Shown: piece by piece, positions 1 through 11,171 of the stretch
Numbering within the stretch: the first letter of the stretch is position 1
How the letters are laid out: each line of letters opens with the position of its first letter
Assembly: GCA_964036045.1 (NCBI GenBank)
Contig: OZ038378.1
Span: 139,530,765-139,594,764 of the forward strand
DNA from: Eutreptiella sp. 'Long Island Sound 2002'
Taxonomy: Eukaryota > Euglenozoa > Euglenophyceae > Eutreptiales > Eutreptiaceae
Direction: 5' to 3'
DNA: 64,000 nucleotides
Translations under genes and position numbers: made by a program
Notes under the pieces: generated by a model
Seen by the model: only the letters and a program-made list of their open reading frames with translations
The model's database searches: none
What the model was told of the DNA's origin: nothing

Positions 1-1
1 C

Positions 2-982
2 CGCCACCTCACCCTTGACCTGGGCAGTCGCTGCCTCATTAGCGGCTCCGGCCGTGAGTCCGGCCGCAATGGCTGCCACGGTCGAGGCGTGCATGGCCAT
101 GCCATGCTCCCACTCCGCAGCCTCCTGCTGGGCGATGCCGACGGCGCCCTCCATGGCAGCGTTCTGCTGCGTGGCCCGTTGCCGGGTAACCCGAAGGTTG
201 CAGGGCACCCCACAGGCGCGCTCACAGGCGCGCGCCACGTCCCTTTGGTCGGGAGCGACGCTGCTGTTGGAGCTGGCCTGGTCGGCTGGCATCCTCCAGC
301 GGTGGGCCGACTCCACGTCGCTGCTCGGGCCTGACTTCCTCAGGTGCAGCTGACGAAGCTTGGCCTTGGCATGCTTGGCGACTTGAAGGAAGTCGCCAAG
401 GGTGGTGTGGCTGGGGTGGTGACCGCCACTGGCCCGTTGGGGACTGGGGGCTGGGGTTCCGCCCTTGGTGCCTTGGGTGGTTTCGTTGGCCAGGGATTCC
501 TGGTACTCCCGCCTCTTCCGGTCCCGCTTTTTGTCCCCGGCGGACCGCTTCTCCTTCCCCGGAGACGCGCTGCTGCTGCTGCCCTGCAGCGTGCGCTCGC
601 TACCCGGTTCCGGGAAGTTCTTCTCGATCATGTCCCACATGGAGACGTTGATCGTGGCGCCCGACGGGTACTCGTTGGGCTTCTCGTCCTCCTCAATCCC
701 GTCGGGGCGCTGCCTTTCGCCGGGCCTGTCTGGCCGGCTCCAGACCCTCCAGCGCCTCTGGCGGAAGCGGAAGGCAAACCCTTCAACCCGCAGCCAGTCT
801 TCGACTCTCTGCAGGTGGTCGGGGCCCATGTCTTCGAGGAGCTCGAAGCTTGCGGGCATGCCGCCTTCGCACTGGGGGTGGCTGTGGCAATAGTGCTGGT
901 CCCACACCAATTCACGCAGTAGGCGCACCGCATGGGGGTGGGGCCGCGGCCACGTCTTGCCCGCTTCTTGCCAGTTTACCAT
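2..982 (-). CDS. Hypothetical protein, C-terminus beyond the left edge
   Basis: An uninterrupted minus-strand frame of 327 codons starts at ATG 982-980 and is still open at the window edge. The nearest in-frame upstream stop is TGA at 1153-1151, and no ATG lies between, so 982 is the first possible start. Third codon positions are mostly G or C, as expected for real coding sequence in GC-rich DNA. The N-terminal 85 residues are rich in Trp, His and Arg, with C32 and C38 in a short His-rich loop. A Lys/Arg-rich stretch lies around residues 145-165, possibly a nuclear or nucleic-acid-binding segment. The last 40 visible residues are Ala-rich and look helical. I recognise no family; a gag-like or nuclear protein is possible. 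The competing plus-strand frames here have no protein-like features. Confidence 0.6.
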   Translation of the reverse strand, partial: MVNWQEAGKTWPRPHPHAVRLLRELVWDQHYCHSHPQCEGGMPASFELLEDMGPDHLQRVEDWLRVEGFAFRFRQRRWRVWSRPDRPGERQRPDGIEEDEKPNEYPSGATINVSMWDMIEKNFPEPGSERTLQGSSSSASPGKEKRSAGDKKRDRKRREYQESLANETTQGTKGGTPAPSPQRASGGHHPSHTTLGDFLQVAKHAKAKLRQLHLRKSGPSSDVESAHRWRMPADQASSNSSVAPDQRDVARACERACGVPCNLRVTRQRATQQNAAMEGAVGIAQQEAAEWEHGMAMHASTVAAIAAGLTAGAANEAATAQVKGEVA

Positions 983-2033
983 GGCAGCGGGGGACCCAGT
1001 TGGTCTTGAGGTCCTTGGTGGTGGTTGTTGAAGCGGTTGCTCCGGTGTGGTTGTGGAGGCCGGTGACGCGGCTGGTGAAGCCCGGTGTGCGGCCTTGCTA
1101 GTCGGCCGATGGGACTCGCTGATGAGGGAGTCCTGGTCAGTCCACCTCCTTCACGGTCGCGGCGGTTCCGTGGTCGCTCAGGGCGATGCTCTGGGCGGCG
1201 CTGCGGGCTCCGTGATGGTCTTGGAGTCCTCGGGGTCGGGGTGCTGCTCGTACCCCTCGAAGGCCCCGAGTGGCACACGGGGGCTGGGTAACCCCGCGGC
1301 GGTGAAACGCTTTTGACGCGTTCCCTTGGGGGGCCTGGCCACGGGACGCTGCGGTGACACGCACAAGCAAGCAGGCAGGCAAAGCACTGCGCTCACAAGG
1401 GCATCAACACACTCGTGTCATGTGACAAAGCGTTTCAGGATCCTTGCCACTCTGCAACGAGGGAACAAAAGTATGTACAGCAACACATCAGCATATGTAC
1501 ACATGGGGTTAAGACTGGACTGGGGTAAGGGCATCACAGGACAATAGACACTCAGTCCCAACTCATATCCCAATCCCACATCCGACCCTCTCAGTGGCTG
1601 GTGGGGGCGGGGGCTCAAACACAACCCATACCCTGCTCAGTCCGGACCCTGAAACCCTGCCGATAGGGGGGGTGTTCGCCTAGCCACAGGCGAGTTCCTG
1701 GGAACCAAGTGGCTCCCAAGCCAACCAACAGTGGCTCCCCATGCTCCCTTAACGGCGGGCCCTAACTTGTCCCCGACCCAGAGATATGGCCCCGCCATTA
1801 TCCCCTAGGAGTTGGTAGCTGAAAATGGGCTGTTTCAGCCAAAACTGACATTAGCTTGTGGGGACACCCTCCCACCTGGGACACATGGACCGGCTGGCCG
1901 CGACAATGCCTTCTCAAGCACATGCGGGAGCGGCTCAAGAGGCACCTGACATAGGGCAGTGGGAGGGACAGGACGTCCCCTTGGTAAGACCTTCTTCCTG
2001 CAATGTCAAAGGAGGCATCCCGAGCTCCCGAAG

Positions 2034-2084
2034 ATACCTACCTACCTACGTACCTACCTACCTACCTACCTACCTACCTACCTG
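2034..2084. repeat. ACCT/CCTA tetranucleotide microsatellite
   Basis: About twelve tandem tetranucleotides (ACCT register) with one substitution near the left end (ACGT). A simple slippage repeat in non-coding DNA. Confidence 0.95.
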
Positions 2085-4106
2085 ACATTAGCTCAAAATT
2101 CTCCAAAGTTGACCCCTCGTCTGGACCCGCCAGAGGTAGGGACGAGGCAACTGACCCTATGCCCTTGCAGTACGAACTTTCTGGAGCCCTCACCCAACCT
2201 GGTTCGCTCTGAGGTCCTGGCATCAGTGCACCACGGGTTCGTCAAGTGGGGTCATGATGCCAAAATCACCCAAATTGGTATCATTCTTACGCGTGGCTCG
2301 CCCGGCCAGGGCGAGGCCAATAGATCACAGGATACGAGGCAGGACCTAGGACCTATATCTCGGTGCACAACCTGGAATTATGTCCGGGTCCTCATGGGCA
2401 TAGAGATATGGGGCCGCCAATTGACCACACGGGGGGGGTGAAATGGGGGTCCCAAAAGGGGGTCATTTTGGCTGCTCGAAATGAGCCAAAATTGGGGGGT
2501 GCTCCCAATAGTACATCTCCACGCCGGCTTGGAGATCGGATCTGCCATTTCATACGCAATTCACCAGAAGTCCAACTGAGACTCCCATGCACTTTGCTCC
2601 GAAAGATCTCCATGCCACTCGGCGTGGTGACAATCCCAATTGGGTCAACAAATGCCAAAATGGCGAAATCGTCCACACTCACTTTGGGCTAGCACCTTGA
2701 CGAAGGTTGCTCCGCCTCGCCCACGTGGTGTGCGAGCCATGGGGACCAATGTCCATATCACCCATGTCACATATGGTCCATTGGTCCATGCGTGCACGAG
2801 GGGGCTGAACATGGTGCACGGCAAGCAGAAAATGTGGAAAATTGCTCAAAATGGCCAAAAATGCACACACTCATGGTTGGGGCAAATGAGGCACATGCCT
2901 GACTTGGACCGGAGTGTGCCATAGGATTGGTATCAAGTCATATGCGTCCAACATATCTTTTGGGCGTCGCCCAACCCCTCCGGTTTTGGGAATGGCAGGG
3001 TCGCGGAGTGAGCCCATGATTTGGGATAGTCCCAAATCGCCAACATGGCGGCCACGGTATGCCAAGCCCAAGAGGAGTTATTCGCTGGGTCCAAGATATG
3101 TTGGGCACTGAAGTATGTACCTCCAAAACATACTTGGGTCATGATGTCAATTGAGCGCAACATTGAGAGACACGGTCACCACCTGACATCATGACGTGCC
3201 AAAAACAGCAAAATTGGCGAAAAGAGACGCAAAAGTGCCTTGAAAAGTGCACAAATATATCATAATATCTTCGGCTTGGATTGATGTATCGACCAATTCT
3301 TTTAAACACAATAACCTGACACCAAGGACCTTCGATTCGACATATGTGCTCCACTTGGGGCGCTTTGGAAGGTCGCGCGCGCTGCCTCCCAAGTGGGCAC
3401 ATGCGAAAATGGAATATTGCAAAAAACACACCTTGCTCGCAACGCATTGCTTCGGGAGCGCTCCATGAGCGTCCCTTCACGAAGGTTAGGGTTGCGACTG
3501 TTGGTTGGGAGTACACTGAAGGGCCTCGTGCGATATGGGGTCCATTGGCGGGTTAGTCTTGGAATGGTGCACCCGCCAAATAGGCACACGATATGACACC
3601 AAATATGGCATACAACCCTACCCACGCCTTCTACACCCAACCTAGTGGCCTAGAATCAAAGTATGCCTATATTCTAATGTAACTTTGGTCCCTTACCACG
3701 CATGCAAGTGCTTTGGTCGAAAATCGACCTCCTTTCGTTAAGCCGAATTTTAGCATGCACGCAAAATATGTTGCCCATATATATATGGAGATCATATATG
3801 TACTATCCGGGGAAGACAAGTGATATGCCCCGGATGTAGAGGCAAGCAAAGAGAGAGAAAACGCCAACTCAACATACTTCTACACGTACTTGGACGCCAA
3901 GTACGTGAAAAAGCGCACTTCTTGGAGAACACTCCAAATGAATAAAGCTTTGGGCCTATGAAGTTGGGATCCTTTGGCCTCATCCTATGACTATGGGGGG
4001 CAAAACCTCATACACAGTGCCTATGAGGCACGTTAGTTCGTCCTTGGGCGCTTGAACGCTCGTAACCCTTGTTATTCCACTTGGGGGTTCAAAGCGCCTT
4101 CCGCTG

Positions 4107-4132
4107 CCCAGATTTTCTGAGGAAAATCTGGG
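4107..4132. other. Perfect hairpin, 11-bp arms and 4-nt loop
   Basis: CCCAGATTTTC at 4107-4117 pairs perfectly with GAAAATCTGGG at 4122-4132 around the loop TGAG. It lies about 400 bp before the first satellite unit. There is no T-run after it, so I do not call it a terminator. It may be part of a decayed inverted-repeat element. Confidence 0.85.
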
Positions 4133-4283
4133 ACGCGATCCGTTATATCAAGGAAAAAATTGCGGATCACTCAAAGACTGTTTCAGTCTTAACTTCAAGA
4201 AAGATCGTTCTACATAATTATCTAATGCAGTCCACGGAACAGGCAACGACAGGCGGCGCGACTGCGGCGATTTCACGACAATT

Positions 4284-4331
4284 GGAAATCGCGGTAGAAA
4301 TCGGGTATTTCACCGATTTCTAACCGCAAAT
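4284..4331. other. Imperfect inverted repeat with arms of about 20 bp
   Basis: A segment containing AGAAATCGG at 4295-4303 is mirrored by CCGATTTCT after an 8-nt loop. Outer pairing extends each arm to about 20 nt with a few mismatches. The same AGAAATCGG word recurs near 4380. Together with the hairpin at 4107 this makes an inverted-repeat cluster at the edge of the satellite array. Confidence 0.6.
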
Positions 4332-5040
4332 CGACCAAGACAGTAGAGTTATGGTAATTCCACATCGACTTAATGGTTAGAAATCGGATTCCAGATTTCG
4401 CGGGTTAGAGAACAGGGATATCCCGCTGACAGCCATTGTCAACAGCTTCCGCACGGGTGTGACGGCTCACAGGCCTCCGGGCCATGGGCCATAGGTTCTG
4501 GATACCGCTTCAGGAGGAGCCACACAACAAACCGTGGATTGTGAGTCCCTAACTCCAACTGAAGGAGGCAGACAACAAAGCGTGGATTGTCAGTCCCTAA
4601 CCCCAACTCGAGGCGCCACACAACAAAGCGCGGATTGTGAGCCCCTAACCCCAACTCGAGGGGCCACACAACAAAGCGTGGATTCTGAGTCCCTAACCCC
4701 AACTCGAGGGGCAACACAACAAAGAGCGGATGGTGACTCCCTAACCCCAACTCGAGGGGCCACGCAACAAAGCGTGGATTTTGAGTCTCTAACCCCAACT
4801 CGAGGGGCCACACAACAAAGCGTGGATTGTGAGTCCCCAACCCAAACTTGAGAGGCCACACAACAAAGCGTGGATTGTGAGTCCCTAACCCCAACTCGAG
4901 TGGCCACACAACAAAGCGTAGATTGTGAGTCCCTAGCCCCAACTCGAGGGGCCAAGCAACAAAGCGTGGATTGTGACTCCATAACCCCAACTCGAGGGGC
5001 CACACAACAAAGCGTGGATTGTGACTCCATAACCCCAACT

Positions 5041-6330
5041 CGAGAGGCCACGCAACAAACCGTGGATTGTGAGTCCCTAGCCCCAACTCGAGAGGCCACA
5101 CAACAAAGCGTGGATTGGGGGTCCCTTACCCCAACTCGAGGGGCCAGACAACAAAGCGCGGATTGCGAGTCCCTGACCCCCACTCGAGAGGCCACACAGC
5201 AAAGTGTGGATTGTGAGTCCCTAACCCGAACTCAAGGGGCCACACAACAAAGCGTGGATTGTGACTCCATAACCCCAAGTGGAGGGGCCTCACAGCAAAG
5301 TGTGGAATCTGAGTCCCTAACCCCAACTCGAGGGGCCACACAACAAAGCGTAGTTTCCGAGTCCCCAACCCGAACTCGAGGGGCCACACAACAAAGCGTA
5401 GATTGTGAGTCCCTAACCCCAACTCAAGGGGCCACGCAACAAAGCGTGGATTATGAGTCCCCAACCCAAACTCCAGGAGCCACACAACAAAGCGTGGATT
5501 GTGAGTCCCTAACCTCCACTTAAGGGGCCACACAACAAAGCGTGGATTGTGAGTCCCTAACCCCAACTCGAGAGGCCACGGAACAAAGCGTGGATTGTGA
5601 GTCCCTAACCCCAACTCGAGGGGCCACACAACAAAGCGTGGATTGTGACTCCCCAACCCCAACTGTAGAGGCCACACAACAAAGCGTGGATTGTGAGTCC
5701 CTAACCCCAACTCGAGGGGCCACGCAAGGAAGCGTAGAATGTGAGTCCCCAACCCCAACTCGAGAGGCAACACAACAAACGTGGATTGTGAGTGCCTAAC
5801 CCCAACTCGAGGAGCCACACAACAATGCGTGGATGGTGAGTCCCGAACCCCTACTTAGGGGGCCATGTAACAACCCCAACTCGAGGGGGCAGACAACAAA
5901 GCATGGATAGTGAGTCTCTAACCCCAACACAAGAGGCCACACAACAAAGCTTGGATTGTGAGTCCCTAACCCCAACTCGAGGGGCCACACAACAAAGCGT
6001 GGATTCTGAGTCCCTAACCCCAACTCGAGGGGCAACACAACAAAGCTCGGATTGTCACTCCCTAACCCCAACTCGAGGGGCCACACAACAAAGCGTGGAT
6101 TCTGAGTCCCTAACCCCATATCGAGGGGCCACACAACAAAGCGTGGATTGTGAGTCCCCAACCCCAACTCGAGAGGCCACACAACAAAGTGTGATTGTGA
6201 GTCCCTAACCCCAACTCGAGAGGCCACACAACAAAGCGTGGATTGTGAGTCCCTGACCCCAACTCGAGGGGCCACGCAACAAAGCGTGGATTGTGACTCC
6301 ATAACCCCAACTCGAGGGGCCACACAACAA
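5041..6330. repeat. Higher-order repeat A, copy 1
   Basis: This multi-unit segment recurs at about 7226-8523, shifted by 2185-2193 bp. The match includes irregular markers, such as the GGGGGCCATGTAAC stretch near 5859-5872 and the atypical units around 5640-5800. It therefore reflects duplication of a block, not chance similarity of single units. Confidence 0.85.
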
Positions 6331-7225
6331 AGCGTGGATCGTGAGTCCCTAACCCCAACTCGAGAGGCCACACAACAAAGCGTGGATTGTGAGTCCCTTA
6401 CCCCAACTCGAGGGGCCACACAACAAAGCGCGGATTGTGAGTCCCTAACCCCAACTCGAGAGGACACACAACAAAGCGTGGATTGTGAATCCATAACCCC
6501 AACTCGAGGGGCCACACAACAAAGCGTGGATTGTGACTCCATAACCCCAAGTGGAGGGGCCACACAACAAAGTGTGGATTGTGAGTCTCTAACCCCAACT
6601 CGAGGGGCCACACAACAAAGCGTGGATTGTGAGTCCCTAACCCCAATTCGAGGGGCCACACAACAAAGCGTAGATTGTGAGTCCCTAACCCCAACTCGAG
6701 GAGCCACACAACAAAGCGTGGATTCTGAGTCCCTAACCCCAACTCGAGGGGCCACACAACAAAGCGTAGATTGTGAGTCCCTAACCCCAACTCGAGGGGC
6801 CACGCAACAAAGCGTGGATTGTGAGTCCCCAACCCCAACTCGAGGAGCCACACAACAAAGCGTAGATTGTGAGTCCCTAACCCCAACTCGAGGGGCCACG
6901 CAACAAAGCGTGGATTGTGAGTCCCTAACCCCAACTCGAGGGGCCACGTTACAAAGCCTGAATTGTGACTCCATAACCCCAAGTGGAGGGGGCCACACAA
7001 CAAAGCGTGGATTGTGAGTTCCTAACCCCAACTCGAGGGGCCACACAACAAAGCGTGGATTGTGAGTCCCTAACCCCAACTCAAGGAGCCACACAACAAA
7101 GCGTGGATGGTGAGTCCCTAACCCCAACTCGAGGGGCCACACAACAAAGCGCGGATTTTGACTCCCCAGCCCCAACTCGAGGGGCCACGCAACAAAGCGT
7201 GGATTGTGACTCCATAACCCCAACT

Positions 7226-8523
7226 CGAGAGGCCACGCAACAAACCGTGGATTGTGAGTCCCTAGCCCCAACTCGAGAGGCCACACAACAAATCGTGGAT
7301 TGGGGGTCCCTTACCCCAACTCGAGGGGCCAGACAACAAAGCGCGGATTGCGAGTCCCTGACCCCCACTCGAGAGGCCACACAACAAAGTGTGGATTGTG
7401 AGTCCCTAACCCCAACTCAAGGGGCCACACAACAAAGCGTGGATTGTGACTCCATAACCCCAAGTGGAGGGGCCTCACAGCAAAGTGTGGAATCTGAGTC
7501 CCTAACCCTGTAACCCCAACTCGAGGGGCCACACAACAAAGCGTAGTTTGTGAGTCCCCAATCCGAACTCGAGGGGCCACACAACAAAGCGTAGATTGTG
7601 AGTCCCTAACCCCAACTCAAGGGGCCACGCAACAAAGCGTGGATTATGAGTCCCGAACCCAAACTCGAGGGGCCACACAACAAAGCGTAGATTGTGAGTC
7701 CCTAACCTCCACTTAGGGGGCCACACAACAAAGCGTGGATTGTGAGTCCCTAACCCCAACTCGAGAGGCCACGGAACAAAGCGTGGATTGTGAGTCCCTA
7801 ACCCCAACTCGAGGGGCCACGCAACAAAGCGTGGATTGTGACTCCCCAACCCCAACTGTAGAGGCCACGCAACAAAGCGTGGATTGTGAGTCCCTAACCC
7901 CAACTCGAGGGGCCACGCAAGGAAGCGTAGAATGTGAGTCCCCAACCCCAACTCGAGAGGCAACACAACAAACGTGGATTGTGAGTGCCTAACCCCAACT
8001 CGAGGAGCCACACAACAATGCGTGGATGGTGAGTCCCGAACCCCTACTTAGGGGGCCATGTAACAACCCCAACTCGAGGGGGCAGACAACAAAGCATGGA
8101 TAGTGAGTCTCTAACCCCAACACAAGAGGCCACACAACAAAGCTTGGATTGTGAGTCCCTAAACCCAACTCGAGGGGCCACACAACAAAGCGTGGATTCT
8201 GAGTCCCTAACCCCAACTCGAGGGGCAACACAACAAAGCTCAGATTGTCACTCCCTAACCCCAACTCGAGGGGCCACACAACAAAGCGTGGATTCTGAGT
8301 CCCTAACCCCATATCGAGGGGCCACACAACAAAGCGTGGATTGTGAGTCCCCAACCCCAACTCGAGAGGCCACACAACAAAGTGTGATTGTGAGTCCCTA
8401 ACCCCAACTCGAGAGGCCACACAACAAAGCGTGGATTGTGAGTCCCTGACCCCAACTCGAGGGGCAACACAATAAAGCGTGGATTGTGACTCCACAACCC
8501 CAACTCGAGGGGCCACACAAGAA
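7226..8523. repeat. Higher-order repeat A, copy 2
   Basis: Second copy of the segment at 5041-6330, with a few substitutions and small indels that change the offset from 2185 to 2193 bp. Similarity falls to ordinary unit-level similarity beyond about 8520. Confidence 0.85.
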
Positions 8524-8757
8524 AGCGTGGATTCTGAGTCCCTAACGCCAACTCAAGGGGCCACGCAACAAAGCGTGGATTGTGAGTCCCCAACCCCAAA
8601 TCGAGGGGCCACACAACAAAGCGTGGATTGTGAGTCCCTAACCCCAGCTTGAGGGGCCACGCAACAAACAGTGGATGTAGAGTCCCCAACCCCAACTCGA
8701 AGGGCCAGACAACAAAGCGTGGATTGTGAGTCCCTAACCCCATCTCGAGGTGCCACG

Positions 8758-8895
8758 TTTCCCATGCCGGCTACACAAGCACAAAGGAATCTGCGGGACC
8801 AGCCACCTCATAGGTTAGAAAAACCGGTCACCAAGCAGCAAAGGTCTCATAGGCGCTCCAGGGAAGACAACAGTTCAGCGAGTGCCAAACTGTCG
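8758..8895. repeat. 138-bp unique insert (type I), copy 1
   Basis: A 138-bp segment unrelated to the 48-bp unit interrupts one unit variant exactly between GAGGTGCCACG and CAATAAAGCGTGCATTG. The same variant occurs without the insert at about 13294-13325, 27307, 27786, 29848 and 41074. The insert is a multiple of three and open in the plus frame of the array, reading out to the TAA in CAATAAAG. I see no clear terminal inverted repeats or target duplication. Confidence 0.85.
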
Positions 8896-9711
8896 CAATA
8901 AAGCGTGCATTGTGAGTCCCTAACCCCAACCCGAGGGGCCACACAACAAAGCGTGTATTGTGAGTCCCCAACCCTTAACTCGAGAGCCCACGCAACACAG
9001 CGTGGATTGTGAGTCCCTAACCCCAACTCGAGAGGCCACGCAACAAAGCGTGGATTGTCAGTCCCTAACCCCAATTCGAGGGGCCGCGCAACAAAGCGTG
9101 CATTGCGAGTCCCTAAACCTAACTCAAGGGGCCACGCAACAAAGCGTCGATTGTGAAACCCTAACCCCAACTCGAGAGGCCACGCAACAAAGCGTGGTTT
9201 CTGAGTCCCTAACCCCAACTCAAGGGGCCACACAACAAAGCGCGGATTGTGACTCCCTAACCCCAACTCGAGGGGCCACACAACAAAGTGGGGATTGTGA
9301 GTTCCTAACCCCAACTCGAGGGGCAACGCAATAAAACGTGGATTGTGAGTCCCCAATCCCAACTCGAGCGACCACGCAACAAAGCGTGGATTGTGAGTCC
9401 CTAACCCCAACTCCAGGGGCCACGCAACAAAGCCTGGGTTGCTAGTCCCCAACCCCAACTGGAGAGGCCACAGAACAAACGTGGATCGTGAGTCCCTAAC
9501 CCCAACTTGAGGAGCCACGCAAAAAAGCGTGGATTGTGAGTCCCTAACTCCAACTCGAAGGGCCACAGAAGAATGCGTGGATGGTGAGTCCCGAACCCCT
9601 ACTTGAGGGGCCACGCAACGAAGCGTGGATTGTGAGTCCCCAACCCCAACTCGAGGGGCCAGACAACAAAGTGTGGATTGTGAGTCCCTGACCCCATCTC
9701 GAGGTGCCACG

Positions 9712-9849
9712 GTTCCCATGCCGGCAACGCAAGCACAAAGGGATCTCCGGGACCAGCCAACTCATAGGTTAGAAAAGCCTGTCACAAAGCACCAAAGGTC
9801 TCATAAGCGCTCCAGGGAAAACAACAATTCAGTGAGTGCCAAACTGTTG
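9712..9849. repeat. 138-bp unique insert (type I), copy 2
   Basis: Same insert as at 8758, in the same unit variant and the same junctions, with scattered substitutions. It lies 954 bp after copy 1. Confidence 0.85.
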
Positions 9850-11034
9850 CAATAAAGCGTGCATTGTGAGTCCCTAACGTCAACTCGAGAGGCCACACAA
9901 CAAAGCGTGGATTGTGAGTCCCTAACCCCAACTCGAGAGGCGACACAACAAAGCGTGGATTGTGACTCCCTAACCCCAACTTGAGGGGCCACACAACAAA
10001 GCGTGGATTGTGAGTCCACACCCCCAAATCAAGAGGCCACACAACAAAGCGTGGATTGTGAGTCCCTCACCCCAACTCGAGGGGCCACGCAAAGAAGCGT
10101 AGATTGTGAGTGCCTAACCCCAAACCTCGAGGGGCAACACAACAAAGCGTGGATTGTGAGTCTCCAACCCCAACACGAGAGGCCACACAACAAACGTGGA
10201 CCCCAACTCTAGGAGCCACGCAACAATGCGTGGATGGTGAGTCCCGAACCCTTACTTAAGGGGCCACGCAACAAAACGTGGATTGAGAGTCCCCAACCCC
10301 AACTCGAGAGGCCACGCAACAAAGCGTGGATTCTGAGTCCCTAACCCCAACTCGAGAGGCCACACAACACAGTGTGGATTGTGACTCGCTGACCCCAACT
10401 CGAGGGGACACACAACAAAGCGCGGATTGTGACTCCCTAACCGCAACTCAAGGAGCCACACAACAAAGCGCGGGTTGTGAGTCCCTAACCGCAACTTGAG
10501 GGCCCACGCAACAAAGCGTGGACTGTGAGTCCCTAACCCCAACTCGAGGGGCCATACAACAATGCGTGGATTGTGAGTCCCTAACCCCAACTCGAGGGGA
10601 CACGCCACAAAGCGTGGATTCTGAGTCCCTAACTCCAACTCGAGGGGCCATGCAACAAAGCCTGGATTGTGAGTCCCCAACCCCAACACGAGAGACCACA
10701 CAACAAACGTGGATCAAGAGTCCCTAACCCCAACTCGAGGAGCCACGCAAAAAAGCGTGGATTGTGAGTCCCTAACCCCAACTTGAGAGGCCACGCAACA
10801 AAGCCTGGATGGTGAGTCCCGAACCCCAACACGAGAGGCCACACAACAAACGTGGATCGTGAGTCCCTAACCCCAACTCGAGGAGCCACAGAACAATGCG
10901 TGGATGGTGGGTCCCGAACCCCTACTTGAGGGGCCATGCAACGAAGCGTAGATTGTGAGTCCCCAATCCCAACTCGAGGGGTGAGACAACAAAGCGTGGA
11001 TTGTGAGTCCCTCACCCCATCTCGAGGTGCCACG

Positions 11035-11171
11035 GTTCCCATGCCGGCAACACAAGCACAAAGGAATCTGCGGGACCAGCCAACTCATAGGTTACAAAAC
11101 CTGTCACCAAGCAGCAAAGGTCTCATAAGCGCTCCAGGGAAAACAACAATTCAGCGAGTGCCAAACTGTCG
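11035..11171. repeat. 137-bp unique insert (type I), copy 3
   Basis: Third copy, one base shorter because of a deletion in the run AAAACC near 11097. It has the same flanking unit variant as copies 1 and 2 and lies 1323 bp after copy 2. Confidence 0.85.

Larger units (their letters stand above)
983..4514. other. Unique non-coding region with no recognisable gene
   Basis: About 3.5 kb without a convincing reading frame on either strand; the frames present are short and of arbitrary composition. Positions 983-1400 are GC-rich and could hold an upstream exon or leader of the gene ending at the left edge, since minus-strand frames there (for example 1137-1382) are Pro/Arg-rich. From about 1600 the sequence becomes AT-richer. 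It contains one microsatellite and, just before the satellite array, a cluster of inverted repeats. I see no LTR pair, rRNA or tRNA here. Confidence 0.6.

Noticed and set aside
344-922. 192-codon plus-strand frame near the left edge
   Set aside because: It is Leu/Pro/Val-rich with no motif and overlaps the more gene-like 327-codon minus-strand frame.
5796-7286. Very long reading frames in the array (496, 419, 403, 398 codons and many more), mostly minus strand, with 16-residue peptide repeats
   Set aside because: The unit is 48 bp and its consensus has no stop in three of six frames, so long frames arise on both strands at once. Single-base indels switch frames freely, with no sign that one frame is protected.
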